Shown in pieces: positions 1 to 9,183 of a stretch of 64,000 nt of DNA; positions within the stretch are counted from its first letter, which is position 1; the number at the start of each line of letters is the position of its first letter. Source of the DNA: Cyclobacteriaceae bacterium (GTDB lineage Bacteria > Bacteroidota > Bacteroidia > Cytophagales > Cyclobacteriaceae); contig JAFIEV010000089.1 in the NCBI GenBank assembly GCA_020832305.1, forward strand, positions 186,001 to 250,000. Reading direction: 5' to 3'. The position numbers were made by a program, and so were the translations under genes. The notes under the pieces were generated by a model. It saw only the letters and a program-made list of their open reading frames with translations, searched no databases and had not been told where the DNA came from.

Positions 1-2648
1 TGTTTGGGTTTAACTTCTTCCTTATTTTCTCCTTGCCCCCAATTCTGAGCCGGTTTTTTATCTGCCTCATCTTTAGATGGCGCAGGCCTTTGTCCTTGGC
101 CTGTTTGAGGTCTTCCGCGACCTCCTGATCCATTTCCTCCGGCGGGTTGTGCCTCCATTCCACCACCACCCATGTCACTACTTCCACCATCTTTAAGATC
201 ATCACTGGTAATGGTGCGTCTTTTTCTTCTTGGGTTAGGGTCAGAATCCATCTTCCCTATTCTATAGCTAAAATTAACCCTGGCTCCGATATTATCCAGT
301 CTGTTTACACTTCGCTGGTCAAATACCGGCGAGCTAAGTTCATTTCTAACACGTATAGAGGTGGCGAAGAAATTTTCTATACCCATACCATAACTACCCT
401 TTTTGTTTTTCAAGTCCTTTCTAACACTCAGGCTGTAAATTCCAAAACCACCCTGAAAACCCTGAAGCTGAACCTGGCGTGCCCTGTAAAATCCAAAAAA
501 TTGCAATGCCCAGTTGTCATTAATCTTGTAGCTACCAAAACCTCTCACATTGGCTACCCATCCTTCATTCGCAGCATTGAACAATGGATTAGGATCATTG
601 TTGGTAAGCGTTGCATAATAAACATCACCACCGCCATTCATGGTGAATTTTTGCGATAAATTTACATTGCTGAATATGCTAAGACCATAAGCATTTTCAA
701 GTCCGATATTTCGAAAAGTCGTCCTGATTGTATCAAGTCCTTCAATATCTCTTATGCGTTGTATAGCATTTCCAGTATTTCTGGCAAAAGCTGAGAAATT
801 GAGCATGGCGCCTTTAAGACGTGTGTTGTAAGACAATTCGAAATTATTGGTAAATTCCGGCTCCAGCTCAGGATTGCCTATTGTTATATTAAGCGGATTA
901 CTGGCTTGAATATTAGGGTTGAGAAAAACCAGAGAAGGTCTTTGAATTCTCCGGTTATAGGCCGCTTTTAGGAAGTTTCCGTTTTTGAGTCTCTTCGAGA
1001 TATTTATGGAAGGTACCAAAACACCATAATTTGGGATTTCTATGTCTTCCTGATCCTGAAAATTGGCATTGATAATGGTATATTCATAGCGCACGCCAGT
1101 TTTAAAACTGTAAGATTTCTGTGTATTGTAGGTGTAGGAGAAATATCCGGCAGTTACATTTTGATCATAATTCAGGCTGTTATTAAGCCTTCCATTGCCA
1201 ACAGAAACATAGGGGCCGGTTGCTCCATCAGCCACCTGAAAATCAAAATCGCTGATCACCCGTCGCAAAGTCTCTTTAACCCCTACTTCAATCATCTGAT
1301 TTTTATTGATGGGTTTTTGGTAATCTGCCTGAAAAGCAATTTCATGGTTATAACTGTCGTTTAGGTTTTTTACTCTGCTGGTTATATCATTTGTATTTTC
1401 ATCCAGTATCTGATTCAAAAAATCATTATTTCTTTTATTTCTGCTATACAAGCCTAAAATACTAAATTCCTGCTGGGGTTTATCAAACAATTTAGTGTAA
1501 TTAAAATTCACATCGACCGTACCTGATAAATCACTTACCTGTACATTTCTTAGACTGCTGTTGGTAAGTGCATTGTTAATAAAACTCTGGGTGAAAAGTC
1601 CATCCTGATATACATTAGAATTTCTGGCGCCAAAGCGAACTGATCCGATAATATAATTTTTTTCATTAAAATCATAGTCCATCCCAAATGTATAACTGCC
1701 AAAAAGTCTTTGATTTCGCGTTTCAGCCCTCTGTGTATTGAATATTTGGGTTCCATCAGTATTGGTGGTCAATTGTTCATTATCAAAAGCACCGGTTACA
1801 TTGTATTGTGATCTACCCCAACCGCCTAGTGTTAAACCTAACTTACCTTTGCGATATCCGCCATTGAGACCAAGATTAGAGCCACGGATACCAACGCCGG
1901 AATCAATGTTGAGCGATAAACCTTGCAGGGTGTTTTTCTTGGTAACAATATTAATTACACCAGCAGAGCCTTCAGCGTCATAACGTGCAGATGGAGAGGT
2001 TATAACTTCAACAGATTTTATCTGATCGGCAGGGATTTGCCTTAGAGCATCAGCAACACTGGCTGCCATAATACTGGAAGGTTTGTTATTGATAAGCACC
2101 GTTACATTCTGATTTCCCCGCATACTCAGGTTGCCATCTAAATCAACCGATAACATAGGGACTCTTCTCAGTACATCAGTAGCATCACCTCCTTTGGCTG
2201 TGTCGTCAAGCTCAGCATTGTAAATGGTGCGGTCCACTCTTTCTTCTATCAATTCTTTTTGAGCCTCTACTGTAATTTCCTCAAGTAATTTTGCAGAGGT
2301 ATTTAATAAAACAGGGGGTAATTCAACGCTGTTTTTATCTCTGCTGATAATAATATCTTTTATTTCGCGTGTATCATAACCCATAAATGATACTGAAAGG
2401 GAGTATTTTCCTTCACTCAGTTTGCTAATGGTAAATCTGCCCCTGGCATCACATATTCCACCGTCAACTGGCTTTCCGGTATCAGGGTTTAAAAGCGCCA
2501 CCGTTGCAAATTCGATTGGTTTTTTAGTAGATGCATCTACTACTATTCCACTTATTTTACCATTTCCGCTTTGGGCGTATAAGTTACCTTGCATTACTAG
2601 CGTGAAAACCATGCAAATGAACACGATTATTCGTAATTGTAATTTCAT
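1..2648 (-). CDS. TonB-receptor-like outer-membrane beta-barrel protein, 3' end outside window
   Basis: The minus-strand frame is open from an ATG at 2648 to the left window edge, giving about 882 residues without a stop. Residues 1-25 are a signal peptide ending near NLYAQ. A carboxypeptidase-regulatory-like beta-sandwich follows (about 28-105; IVVDASTKKPIEFATVALL), then a plug-like domain (VLRRVPMLSVDLDGNLSMRG, VLINNKPSSIMAAS) and a long barrel rich in alternating aromatic residues. This order matches the outer membrane beta-barrel family (OMP_b-brl_3 type), which differs from SusC. After the barrel, roughly the last 60 visible residues form a Gly/Gln/Pro/Lys-rich tail. It is divergent from the oxidoreductase gene at 3042. 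The transported ligand cannot be told. Confidence 0.88.
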   Translation of the reverse strand, partial: MKLQLRIIVFICMVFTLVMQGNLYAQSGNGKISGIVVDASTKKPIEFATVALLNPDTGKPVDGGICDARGRFTISKLSEGKYSLSVSFMGYDTREIKDIIISRDKNSVELPPVLLNTSAKLLEEITVEAQKELIEERVDRTIYNAELDDTAKGGDATDVLRRVPMLSVDLDGNLSMRGNQNVTVLINNKPSSIMAASVADALRQIPADQIKSVEVITSPSARYDAEGSAGVINIVTKKNTLQGLSLNIDSGVGIRGSNLGLNGGYRKGKLGLTLGGWGRSQYNVTGAFDNEQLTTNTDGTQIFNTQRAETRNQRLFGSYTFGMDYDFNEKNYIIGSVRFGARNSNVYQDGLFTQSFINNALTNSSLRNVQVSDLSGTVDVNFNYTKLFDKPQQEFSILGLYSRNKRNNDFLNQILDENTNDITSRVKNLNDSYNHEIAFQADYQKPINKNQMIEVGVKETLRRVISDFDFQVADGATGPYVSVGNGRLNNSLNYDQNVTAGYFSYTYNTQKSYSFKTGVRYEYTIINANFQDQEDIEIPNYGVLVPSINISKRLKNGNFLKAAYNRRIQRPSLVFLNPNIQASNPLNITIGNPELEPEFTNNFELSYNTRLKGAMLNFSAFARNTGNAIQRIRDIEGLDTIRTTFRNIGLENAYGLSIFSNVNLSQKFTMNGGGDVYYATLTNNDPNPLFNAANEGWVANVRGFGSYKINDNWALQFFGFYRARQVQLQGFQGGFGIYSLSVRKDLKNKKGSYGMGIENFFATSIRVRNELSSPVFDQRSVNRLDNIGARVNFSYRIGKMDSDPNPRRKRRTITSDDLKDGGSSDMGGGGMEAQPAGGNGSGGRGRPQTGQGQRPAPSKDEADKKPAQNWGQGENKEEVKPK

Positions 2649-3041
2649 TTTATATTTCTTTGGGTTTGATCAATTATCCTTCACAACAAGCCCTCTGATC
2701 AGCAAATTGTTTGATTTTAATAAGCAAATATTAAACAAAAGCTCAGTATCCCGAAATAATTTCAACCAAAGGCTTTTTTTGCTCAACCAAAATGACCAAC
2801 ACTTTATATATTGAATGCAATTACTGAGTTGAAACATCCGTACCGCAATAGCCACTTTACCTGTTCAATTCGTAGTTTATATTAGTTATACTTATATGCT
2901 GCTACGGCAATCATAAGACATTAATTTATAAGATATCTTCAAAAAAATAGTCTAATCAAAACTAATCAAAGACATTGAATTGGTGTAAAATGTCACTAAA
3001 TAATAAATTATAGAGAAACTTAAATTCACAAATTACCCAAT
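2649..3041. promoter_or_regulatory. Divergent intergenic region with a 10-bp-phased direct repeat
   Basis: This AT-rich 393-bp gap lies between the divergent barrel protein and oxidoreductase genes, so both promoters should be here. The 9-mer CTAATCAAA occurs at 2952-2960 and again at 2962-2970, one helical turn apart, about 70 bp before the 3042 start. That layout suits a regulator binding site, but no regulator gene is adjacent. I saw no convincing TTTG / TAnnTTTG promoter pair and no RNA gene. Confidence 0.4.
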
Positions 3042-4421
3042 ATGGAAAATTCGAGAAGAGATTTTTTGAGAAAGGCTGCCTTGGGCACCACCGGGCTAAC
3101 CCTGGGCGCTTCTACTGTCGGAATGAGCGCCGCCAGTTACAAACGAATTCAAGGCGCCAACAACCGTATAAATGTTGGTGTGATTGGTTGCCGTGGCCAG
3201 GGATTTGGTCACCTGCGCAGATTTGCTGAATTGGCAAAATCCGATAATGTTTATGTTAAAACCCTTTGTGATGTTGATGAGCGCTTATGGGCTGAAAGGG
3301 TTTCGGAAGTACAGAAAATACAAGGAGAAAAGCCGGGAACAGCATTTGACATGCGCAAGGTGTTTGAAGATAAAAGCATAGATGCCATTTCCGTAGCTAC
3401 CCCCAACCACTGGCATGCACTTGCTACCATATGGGCAGTGCAGGCTGGTAAAGATGTCTACGTAGAAAAACCAGGTTCACACAATATATATGAAGGGCGT
3501 AAAATGATTGAAGCTGCGCGCAAGTACAACAAAATTGTACAGGTAGGCTATCAAAACCGTTCTATAAACAATGTCCGTCGCGCCATGCAGGCTTTGCACA
3601 ACGGCGTAATAGGCGATGTGTATATGGCCAAAGGACTTTGCTACAAGCCCAGAGCTTCTTTTGGGCGGGCAACCAACAGCGCTGCTCCCGAAGGCGTGCA
3701 TTATGACCTCTGGCTCGGTCCGGTTAGCTGGAGGCCATACAATGAAAAGCGCTTTCATTACAACTGGCACTGGCACTGGGATACAGGCAATGGAGATATC
3801 GGGAACCAGGGGCCACACCAGTTTGATATAGCACGCTGGGGCATGAATAAAGATGAACATCCAGTAAAAATTCACTCTACCGGGGGGTACTATAAATATA
3901 CCGATTGCAGTCAGGAAACCCCAAATAACCAAACGGCTGTTTTTGAATATGCCGATGGAAAAATACTTCAATTTGAGGTGCGTGGCTTATTTACCCATGG
4001 AGAATCGGGACTCGATGTGAAAATAGGAAATATTTTCTATGGAACTGAAGGATGGATGGAACTCAATGGCAGCACCTGGAAAACCTTTATGGGTGGTGAT
4101 GGTACGCCCGGTCCGAGTTCTGAAGGTGAAGCCAACGAAGGTGATGTTGCCGGTGCCTATCTCGCCGCACCAGGTGGAGGCGGACACTACAAAAATTTTA
4201 TTAATGCCATTCGCACCGGTAAAAAAGATGACCTTACCTGCGATGTGTATGAAGGGTATATGTCTACTGTGTTACCACATCTTGCCAATATCAGTTATCG
4301 ATTGGGTGGTCAGGTACTTCAATTCAACGGCTCAAGGGAAAAATTTGTAAACAACAAAGCCGCCGATGATATGCTAACCCGTGAATATCGTCCACCTTAT
4401 GTCGTTCCTCAAACCGTTTGA
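3042..4421 (+). CDS. Tat-exported Gfo/Idh/MocA family oxidoreductase
   Basis: The protein has 459 residues. Its N-terminus carries a twin-arginine signal (SRRDFLRKAALGTTG), so it is probably exported folded with its cofactor. A Rossmann fold starts near residue 44 with a GxxGxxG-like motif (GVIGCRGQG), and EKP at 142-144 is the family's conserved active-site motif. The C-terminal half contains NGDIGNQGPHQFD, typical of the exported branch that includes GH109-like and undescribed PUL oxidoreductases. The family oxidises or isomerises sugar hydroxyls using bound NAD(P). It is first in a plus-strand cluster and followed by a hairpin at 4448. GH109 glycosidase activity is possible but not provable here. 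Confidence 0.9.
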   Translation: MENSRRDFLRKAALGTTGLTLGASTVGMSAASYKRIQGANNRINVGVIGCRGQGFGHLRRFAELAKSDNVYVKTLCDVDERLWAERVSEVQKIQGEKPGTAFDMRKVFEDKSIDAISVATPNHWHALATIWAVQAGKDVYVEKPGSHNIYEGRKMIEAARKYNKIVQVGYQNRSINNVRRAMQALHNGVIGDVYMAKGLCYKPRASFGRATNSAAPEGVHYDLWLGPVSWRPYNEKRFHYNWHWHWDTGNGDIGNQGPHQFDIARWGMNKDEHPVKIHSTGGYYKYTDCSQETPNNQTAVFEYADGKILQFEVRGLFTHGESGLDVKIGNIFYGTEGWMELNGSTWKTFMGGDGTPGPSSEGEANEGDVAGAYLAAPGGGGHYKNFINAIRTGKKDDLTCDVYEGYMSTVLPHLANISYRLGGQVLQFNGSREKFVNNKAADDMLTREYRPPYVVPQTV

Positions 4422-4447
4422 TTTCAGGTATCGGCTCATTTATTTCG

Positions 4448-4473
4448 AAAGGAGGCAACAACAGCCTCCTTTT
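4448..4473 (+). terminator. Stem-loop terminator after the oxidoreductase
   Basis: A perfect 9-bp stem (AAAGGAGGC at 4448-4456 with GCCTCCTTT at 4464-4472) encloses a 7-nt loop and ends in TTTT. It lies between the stop at 4421 and the next start at 4514, so it may terminate or attenuate read-through into the aldolase-like gene. Confidence 0.65.
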
Positions 4474-4513
4474 AACATTAAAGCAATCTCTATAATTATC
4501 GACATTCACAATT

Positions 4514-5437
4514 ATGTCAATGCATAAAGTGGAAAGCATGAAAGGGATCATCGGGGTTATAAATACTCCCTTTACCCATAATAATGACCTCGATATTGAA
4601 TCATTACACAGGTATGTAGAACATTCCATTTCTTGTGGCGTGGTTGGGTTTCTTTGTCTTGGAATGGCAGCCGAAATACACAAATTAAATGCAAATGAGA
4701 AAATCAACATAGTACAATCCGTGGTAGATAAGGTGAATGGACGAGTGCCTGTAATTGCCAATATTACCGCAGATTCTCAAAACAAAAGATTGCACAATGC
4801 AAAAAATTTTACAGATCTGGGAGCTGATGGACTGATGCTTAGTCTGGTCTGTGAAAATGAAAACGACTATCTTAATCAAGTAGAAGAAATAGACAAACTT
4901 ACCGCCGGATTTCTAATGATACAGGACTGGGATTTTAAGGATTTTGGCTTGCCGCTTTCGCTCATTTTAAAAATGTTTAATAACATCGAATCTTTCAAAT
5001 GCCTGAAAGTTGAAGTGGTGCCCGCCGGAGTTAAATATTCACAGGTGCTGGAAGCAACCGATGGTAAATTACACGTTTCCGGTGGATGGGCCAGCACACA
5101 GATGATCGAAGCCCTTGACCGCGGGGTACATGCGTTTATGCCCACCATTCTGCATGATGTATACACACGCGTCTATCGGCTGCATCAAAAAGGAGACCGT
5201 ATTGCGGCAAAGCAATTGTTTTATGAGCTTGTTTCCATTTTGGCTTTCTCTCATCAACATCTTGATATATCTATCCATTTTAATAAAAGAATGGTGCATC
5301 AACAGGGAATCTTTTCCACTGACAGGGTACGTGAACCGATCCTTCCATTTGACAGTTATCATGAAAATATTTCAAATGAGCTCATTCAAAAGGCTAAAAA
5401 TCTATGCGAACGCTTAAAAAAAGAATATCCGCTGTAA
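4514..5437 (+). CDS. Dihydrodipicolinate synthase / N-acetylneuraminate lyase superfamily protein
   Basis: The 307-residue protein has the TIM-barrel layout of class I aldolases of the DapA/NanA superfamily: an early NTPFTHNNDLDIESL segment, GFLCLGMAAEIHKLNANEK, and LKVE with the Schiff-base lysine at about K165. Two DapA hallmarks are replaced: the Thr-Thr of GTTGE is GMAAE, and the catalytic Tyr region (YNxP) reads MIQDWD. It is therefore unlikely to make dihydrodipicolinate. Subgroups with a 'VQD' sequence here handle 2-keto-3-deoxy sugar acids or are uncharacterised. No signal peptide is visible, so it is cytosolic. ATG 4514 was chosen, with ATG 4538 (MKGIIG) as an alternative. Confidence 0.8.
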   Translation: MSMHKVESMKGIIGVINTPFTHNNDLDIESLHRYVEHSISCGVVGFLCLGMAAEIHKLNANEKINIVQSVVDKVNGRVPVIANITADSQNKRLHNAKNFTDLGADGLMLSLVCENENDYLNQVEEIDKLTAGFLMIQDWDFKDFGLPLSLILKMFNNIESFKCLKVEVVPAGVKYSQVLEATDGKLHVSGGWASTQMIEALDRGVHAFMPTILHDVYTRVYRLHQKGDRIAAKQLFYELVSILAFSHQHLDISIHFNKRMVHQQGIFSTDRVREPILPFDSYHENISNELIQKAKNLCERLKKEYPL

Positions 5438-5502
5438 AGCATGGTATCCTTTGCTTAAATTGCAGTTATATCAATAAAACCTAGAAATTAATTAGTACTG
5501 GA

Positions 5503-6912
5503 ATGCAAATGAATACAATAATTAAAAGTCTCAAACGCCTGACACTAGTATCGATAGCTTTTGCGATGTTTTCCTGTGAATCGACGGATCAGACCACGGA
5601 AAAAGACTGGAACATCGTATTTATATTATCAGATGACCTGGGCTGGAACCAGGTTGCTTACCATGGCATAACCGACTTTTACGAAACACCCAATATAGAC
5701 CAGATAGCGCGTGAAGGCATGCATTTTACCAATGCCTATACGGCCAATCCGGTTTGCTCCCCTACCCGTGCCAGCATTATGACCGGTAAAAATCCGGCGC
5801 GGCTTCATTTGACCGACTTTATCCCGGGAGGCACTTATCCCTATGAAAAGCTGGCAGGCCCGGCAATGGAACCTTTTCTTCCCATAAATGAAAAAATTCT
5901 CCCTCAATTCTTTAAAGATAAAGGATATGTCACCGGTATTTTTGGCAAATGGCACCTGAGTCCGGATAGGTTATTTGATGAACCAGGCAGATTTTTTGAT
6001 CCACAGTATCGGGGATTTGATGAAGTATTGGCCAATGCCAAACCCAATGCTGACCACGATCCTCTCGATGATCCGCATCATGTTGAGGATATTACGCAAC
6101 ACTCTCTTGCATTTTTAGATGCCCACCATGATAAGCCGTTTATGATGGTAGTATCACATCATGTAGTGCATACACCCTTAATTGAAAGACCGGACCTTAT
6201 TGCTAAATATGAGGCAAAGAAAGATCCTGAAAACCGTGTTGAAAATGCGACCATGGGTGCCATGATCGAGCGTATGGACGAAGGAATAGGCAGAATTTTA
6301 CGAAAAATTGAAGACTTAGGCGTCGCAGACAATACCATAGTTATATTTTTCTCCGACAACGGAGGCCATTCCGGGCAGCAATCCCAGGCCCCTCTGCATG
6401 GAGGCAAAGCCATGATCTTTGAAGGTGGCATCAGGGTACCCCTTTGTGTTCGCTGGCCCGGTGTGGTAAAACCTGGCACTAAAAGCGACCTTCCTGTAAT
6501 ATCAGACGATTTTTTACCCACTTTTCTTGACATTTTAAATCATCCGGCTGATCGAAATGATTTTGACGGCAGAAGCATTGTTTCTCTCCTTAAGGGCACT
6601 GAAAAAATGGATAGAGAGGCTTTGTACTGGCATTATCCACACTATCATAACCTTGGTTACAGACCCGGTGGCGCTATCAGGATGGGTGATTATAAACTGA
6701 TTGAATGGTACGAAGAAACCCTTTTGCAATTACCAAATCAAATTTTGCTGTACAATCTGAAAGAAGATATATCAGAATTAAAAGACCTTTCACACGAAAT
6801 GCCTGAACTCGCTGCTCAAATGCGCAGAAAACTACATGAGTGGCGCAGGAAAAGCAAGGTACAGGAAATGTTCAGAAATCCTTTCCATGATCCTGAAAAA
6901 GCAAGGTTTTAG
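5503..6912 (+). CDS. Sulfatase (S1 family), lipoprotein
   Basis: This is a 469-residue arylsulfatase-fold hydrolase. A lipoprotein signal ends in AMFSC (Cys25). The metal-binding Asp pair sits in LSDDLG (44-45), and C85-S-P-T-R89 is the CxPxR signature whose cysteine must be matured to formylglycine. FFSDNGGHSG supplies the later metal ligands. It should remove sulfate esters from sugars in the periplasm or at the cell surface. The protein is somewhat shorter than the other sulfatases here and lies in the separate left-hand cluster, so it may serve a different substrate. No formylglycine-generating enzyme is in the window. ATG 5509 is an alternative start. Confidence 0.93.
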   Translation: MQMNTIIKSLKRLTLVSIAFAMFSCESTDQTTEKDWNIVFILSDDLGWNQVAYHGITDFYETPNIDQIAREGMHFTNAYTANPVCSPTRASIMTGKNPARLHLTDFIPGGTYPYEKLAGPAMEPFLPINEKILPQFFKDKGYVTGIFGKWHLSPDRLFDEPGRFFDPQYRGFDEVLANAKPNADHDPLDDPHHVEDITQHSLAFLDAHHDKPFMMVVSHHVVHTPLIERPDLIAKYEAKKDPENRVENATMGAMIERMDEGIGRILRKIEDLGVADNTIVIFFSDNGGHSGQQSQAPLHGGKAMIFEGGIRVPLCVRWPGVVKPGTKSDLPVISDDFLPTFLDILNHPADRNDFDGRSIVSLLKGTEKMDREALYWHYPHYHNLGYRPGGAIRMGDYKLIEWYEETLLQLPNQILLYNLKEDISELKDLSHEMPELAAQMRRKLHEWRRKSKVQEMFRNPFHDPEKARF

Positions 6913-6936
6913 TTTATATTGGCTGAAAAAAATATT

Positions 6937-7536
6937 ATGAGAAAAATGAGAGTAATCTTTGGGGCACTGGCCCTGTTAAGTGTCACCTTGTTCCTTAGCT
7001 ACTGTGGCAAAAAAGACAAAAGCAGTGAAAACACGCATGATCACAGCCATCACCACCATGGTGAAGCATCTCCAAACCGGGGTACAGCTAAGTCTCCTGC
7101 AAGGGTAGCTATGGATAACATTGGAGATGTACATGTGCATGTCGATTATGCTGCTCCCAGCGTTCGTGAAAGGGTTGTGTGGGGCGGACTTGTGCCTTAT
7201 GACCAGGTATGGGCAACAGGCGCCCATATGGCCACCAACATATCCTTTAGCGGGCCGGTCATTTTTGGAGGAAAAATGGTGGATGCCGGAAAATATGGTC
7301 TTTTCACCATTCCCGGTCCTGAAACCTGGACGGTGATACTCAACAAAAACTACAATCAGCACCTGGCCGATGACTACGATCAGAAAGAAGATATTCTGCG
7401 TGTGGAGGTAATCCCATATGAAAACGATCACGCAGAGCAACTTGAATTTTTCGTTGAAGCAGGTGAAAGCAATACCGGTTCTCTTGTATTTAGCTGGGAA
7501 AAGCTGCAATGGAAAGTTGATATATCAACACCATAA
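6937..7536 (+). CDS. DUF2911 domain lipoprotein
   Basis: This small exported protein starts at ATG 6937 (MRKMRVIFG...); an upstream TTG at 6919 would only lengthen the signal's n-region. The lipobox is LSYC, followed by a His-rich linker (HDHSHHHHGE) that could bind metal. The rest is a DUF2911 domain: VWGGLVPYDQVWATGAH, KYGLFTIPGPETWTVILN and a closing SLVFSWEKLQW. DUF2911 proteins are common periplasmic or surface lipoproteins of Bacteroidota with no assigned biochemical function. It follows the sulfatase by 24 bp and is closed by a strong terminator, so it probably ends the first transcript. Confidence 0.85.
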   Translation: MRKMRVIFGALALLSVTLFLSYCGKKDKSSENTHDHSHHHHGEASPNRGTAKSPARVAMDNIGDVHVHVDYAAPSVRERVVWGGLVPYDQVWATGAHMATNISFSGPVIFGGKMVDAGKYGLFTIPGPETWTVILNKNYNQHLADDYDQKEDILRVEVIPYENDHAEQLEFFVEAGESNTGSLVFSWEKLQWKVDISTP

Positions 7537-7585
7537 ATTGATATATTAAGAGAATAGCTAAAAATTGATCTTATGAATTAAACTA

Positions 7586-7616
7586 CCTGCCGGACTAATC
7601 TTTCCGGCAGGTTTTT
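7586..7616 (+). terminator. Rho-independent terminator
   Basis: A perfect 9-bp GC-rich stem (CCTGCCGGA at 7586-7594 with TCCGGCAGG at 7603-7611) has an 8-nt loop and is followed directly by TTTTT. It lies 50 bp after the DUF2911 stop and just before the DUF1330 gene, so it likely splits the left cluster into two transcripts. Confidence 0.88.
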
Positions 7617-7634
7617 CTTAAAAAATGACTGAAT

Positions 7635-7922
7635 ATGCCAGCATATATCATTGTAGAAATAAATATTCATAATCCGGATGTTTACGAAGCATACAAAAAA
7701 CTAACACCCGGAAGTCTGGAGTCTTACCAAGGCAAATTCCTGGTGAGAGGCGGATATACTGAATGCCTTGAGGGTGATGATAATCCCGAAAGACTAGTTG
7801 TACTGGAATTTCCCGATAAAGAAACGGCACTGGCCTGGTGGCATTCAGAGGAATACAGTGAAGCTAAAAAAATACGACAAAGCGCTGCAAAAACCAGAAT
7901 GATACTGGCAGATGGGATTTAA
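7635..7922 (+). CDS. DUF1330 family protein (dimeric alpha-beta barrel)
   Basis: The 95-residue protein begins MPAYIIVEINIHNPDVYEAY and contains GKFLVRGG and RLVVLEFPDKETALAWWHS, the standard DUF1330 pattern of a ferredoxin-like dimeric alpha-beta barrel related to EthD and monooxygenase folds. There is no signal peptide, so it is cytosolic. No catalytic residues are defined for the family. It is the first gene after the 7586 terminator and 21 bp ahead of the first BNR protein, so it may open that operon. Confidence 0.85.
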   Translation: MPAYIIVEINIHNPDVYEAYKKLTPGSLESYQGKFLVRGGYTECLEGDDNPERLVVLEFPDKETALAWWHSEEYSEAKKIRQSAAKTRMILADGI

Positions 7923-7943
7923 AAAACGGGAAACAATATAGCC

Positions 7944-9158
7944 ATGATCTATACTAAATTCAAACATTTCGTTGGGGTACTTTTATGTATCCTGTTAGCC
8001 TGTTCAACAGAAAAGAAGCTGGATTATCCGGACCCTGCTACCCATCCGCTGTCAACACTTATGCTGGAAGGAGACTGGTTTGAAGAACCACATAGCATTG
8101 ATTTTGCAAACCTTCAGAAATTGGAGGCAGAACATATCGTCATAAGTGATGTGCGTCCTGAAGGTAAAGATTTTGATCCAGTGCTTCATGACCCTCAGGG
8201 CGGAGTTAATCAACATAATTATATCACCTTCTACCAAAACAAGTTTTGGATCATGTGGAGCCATGGCCCCGGTGTTGAAGACCGCGTGGGTCAGATTGTA
8301 AAATATGCCACCAGCAAAGATGGCAGGAATTGGTCTTCAGCCCGTAATTTAACAAATTACGCCGATGGTTCGGGTCCGGAATCGCCCCATTATAACACGC
8401 GCACATTGGAAGGCTTGCGATGGATAGCCCGTGGTTTCTGGCAAAGAGAAGGCGAACTGCTGGCCCTGATGAGCCTCGATGAAGCCGCAGGTTTTTTCGG
8501 TCCTTCCCTGCAACTCAGGGCCATGCGTTGGAATGAAGACCTTCAGGAATGGGAAGATGCCGGTATGGTATATGACAATGCCATCAATAACTTCCCTCCC
8601 AAAAAACTTCCCAATGGCGAATGGATGATGTCGCGTCGTCCATATGATTATACAGAAAAAGGTGTGGACTTTCTTGCAGGTGGACTTGAAAGTATAAGTT
8701 CGTGGAGTGTATTTCCGGTTTTGGGCTCAGAAAGTGAACTTACGGCTGAAGAACCTTATTGGTGGACTCTTCCCGATGGAAAAAGCTTAATGGCCCTTTT
8801 CAGGGATAACCGCAAAAGCGGATACCTGTACCGCTCCTTTTCTACAGATAATGGCCGAAACTGGAGCCTTCCTGTTAAAACCAATTTTCCCGATGCAAGA
8901 TCAAAATTTCATGGCCTGAGACTGGCTGATGGCAGGTATATACTGGTATCCAATCCAAATCCAGAAAAGCGGGACCCCCTGGCATTATCCATAAGTGAAG
9001 ATGGTATGGTTTTCAACAATATGTACTATCTGGTCGGAGGCAGAAGGGTAGACTACCCACATGTCATGCAACATAATGATCACATTTACATAGCCTTCTC
9101 CGGAGGGAAACAAAGTGTCGAATTACTCATCCTGAAAACCGAAAGCCTTGACAAGTAA
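7944..9158 (+). CDS. BNR/Asp-box sialidase-fold lipoprotein (copy 1)
   Basis: The 404-residue protein has a lipoprotein signal ending ILLACS. The body is a six-bladed propeller of the sialidase superfamily: Asp-box-like motifs at SKDGRNWS and STDNGRNWS, with conserved blocks NFPPKKLPNGEWMMSRR and KTNFPDARSKFHGLRLADG. I could not find the N-terminal RIP/FRIP motif of true GH33 sialidases, so cleavage of sialic acid is not established. It is 25 bp upstream of a clear paralog and upstream of an SSS symporter, suggesting a surface glycosidase or binding protein that feeds uptake. Databases usually name such proteins exo-alpha-sialidase by fold only. Confidence 0.8.
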   Translation: MIYTKFKHFVGVLLCILLACSTEKKLDYPDPATHPLSTLMLEGDWFEEPHSIDFANLQKLEAEHIVISDVRPEGKDFDPVLHDPQGGVNQHNYITFYQNKFWIMWSHGPGVEDRVGQIVKYATSKDGRNWSSARNLTNYADGSGPESPHYNTRTLEGLRWIARGFWQREGELLALMSLDEAAGFFGPSLQLRAMRWNEDLQEWEDAGMVYDNAINNFPPKKLPNGEWMMSRRPYDYTEKGVDFLAGGLESISSWSVFPVLGSESELTAEEPYWWTLPDGKSLMALFRDNRKSGYLYRSFSTDNGRNWSLPVKTNFPDARSKFHGLRLADGRYILVSNPNPEKRDPLALSISEDGMVFNNMYYLVGGRRVDYPHVMQHNDHIYIAFSGGKQSVELLILKTESLDK

Positions 9159-9183
9159 ATATTGAGAACTTGAAAATATAAAA

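Noticed and set aside
4514-5437. dapA (lysine biosynthesis)
   Set aside because: Thr-Thr and the catalytic Tyr region are replaced; neighbours are catabolic, not biosynthetic.
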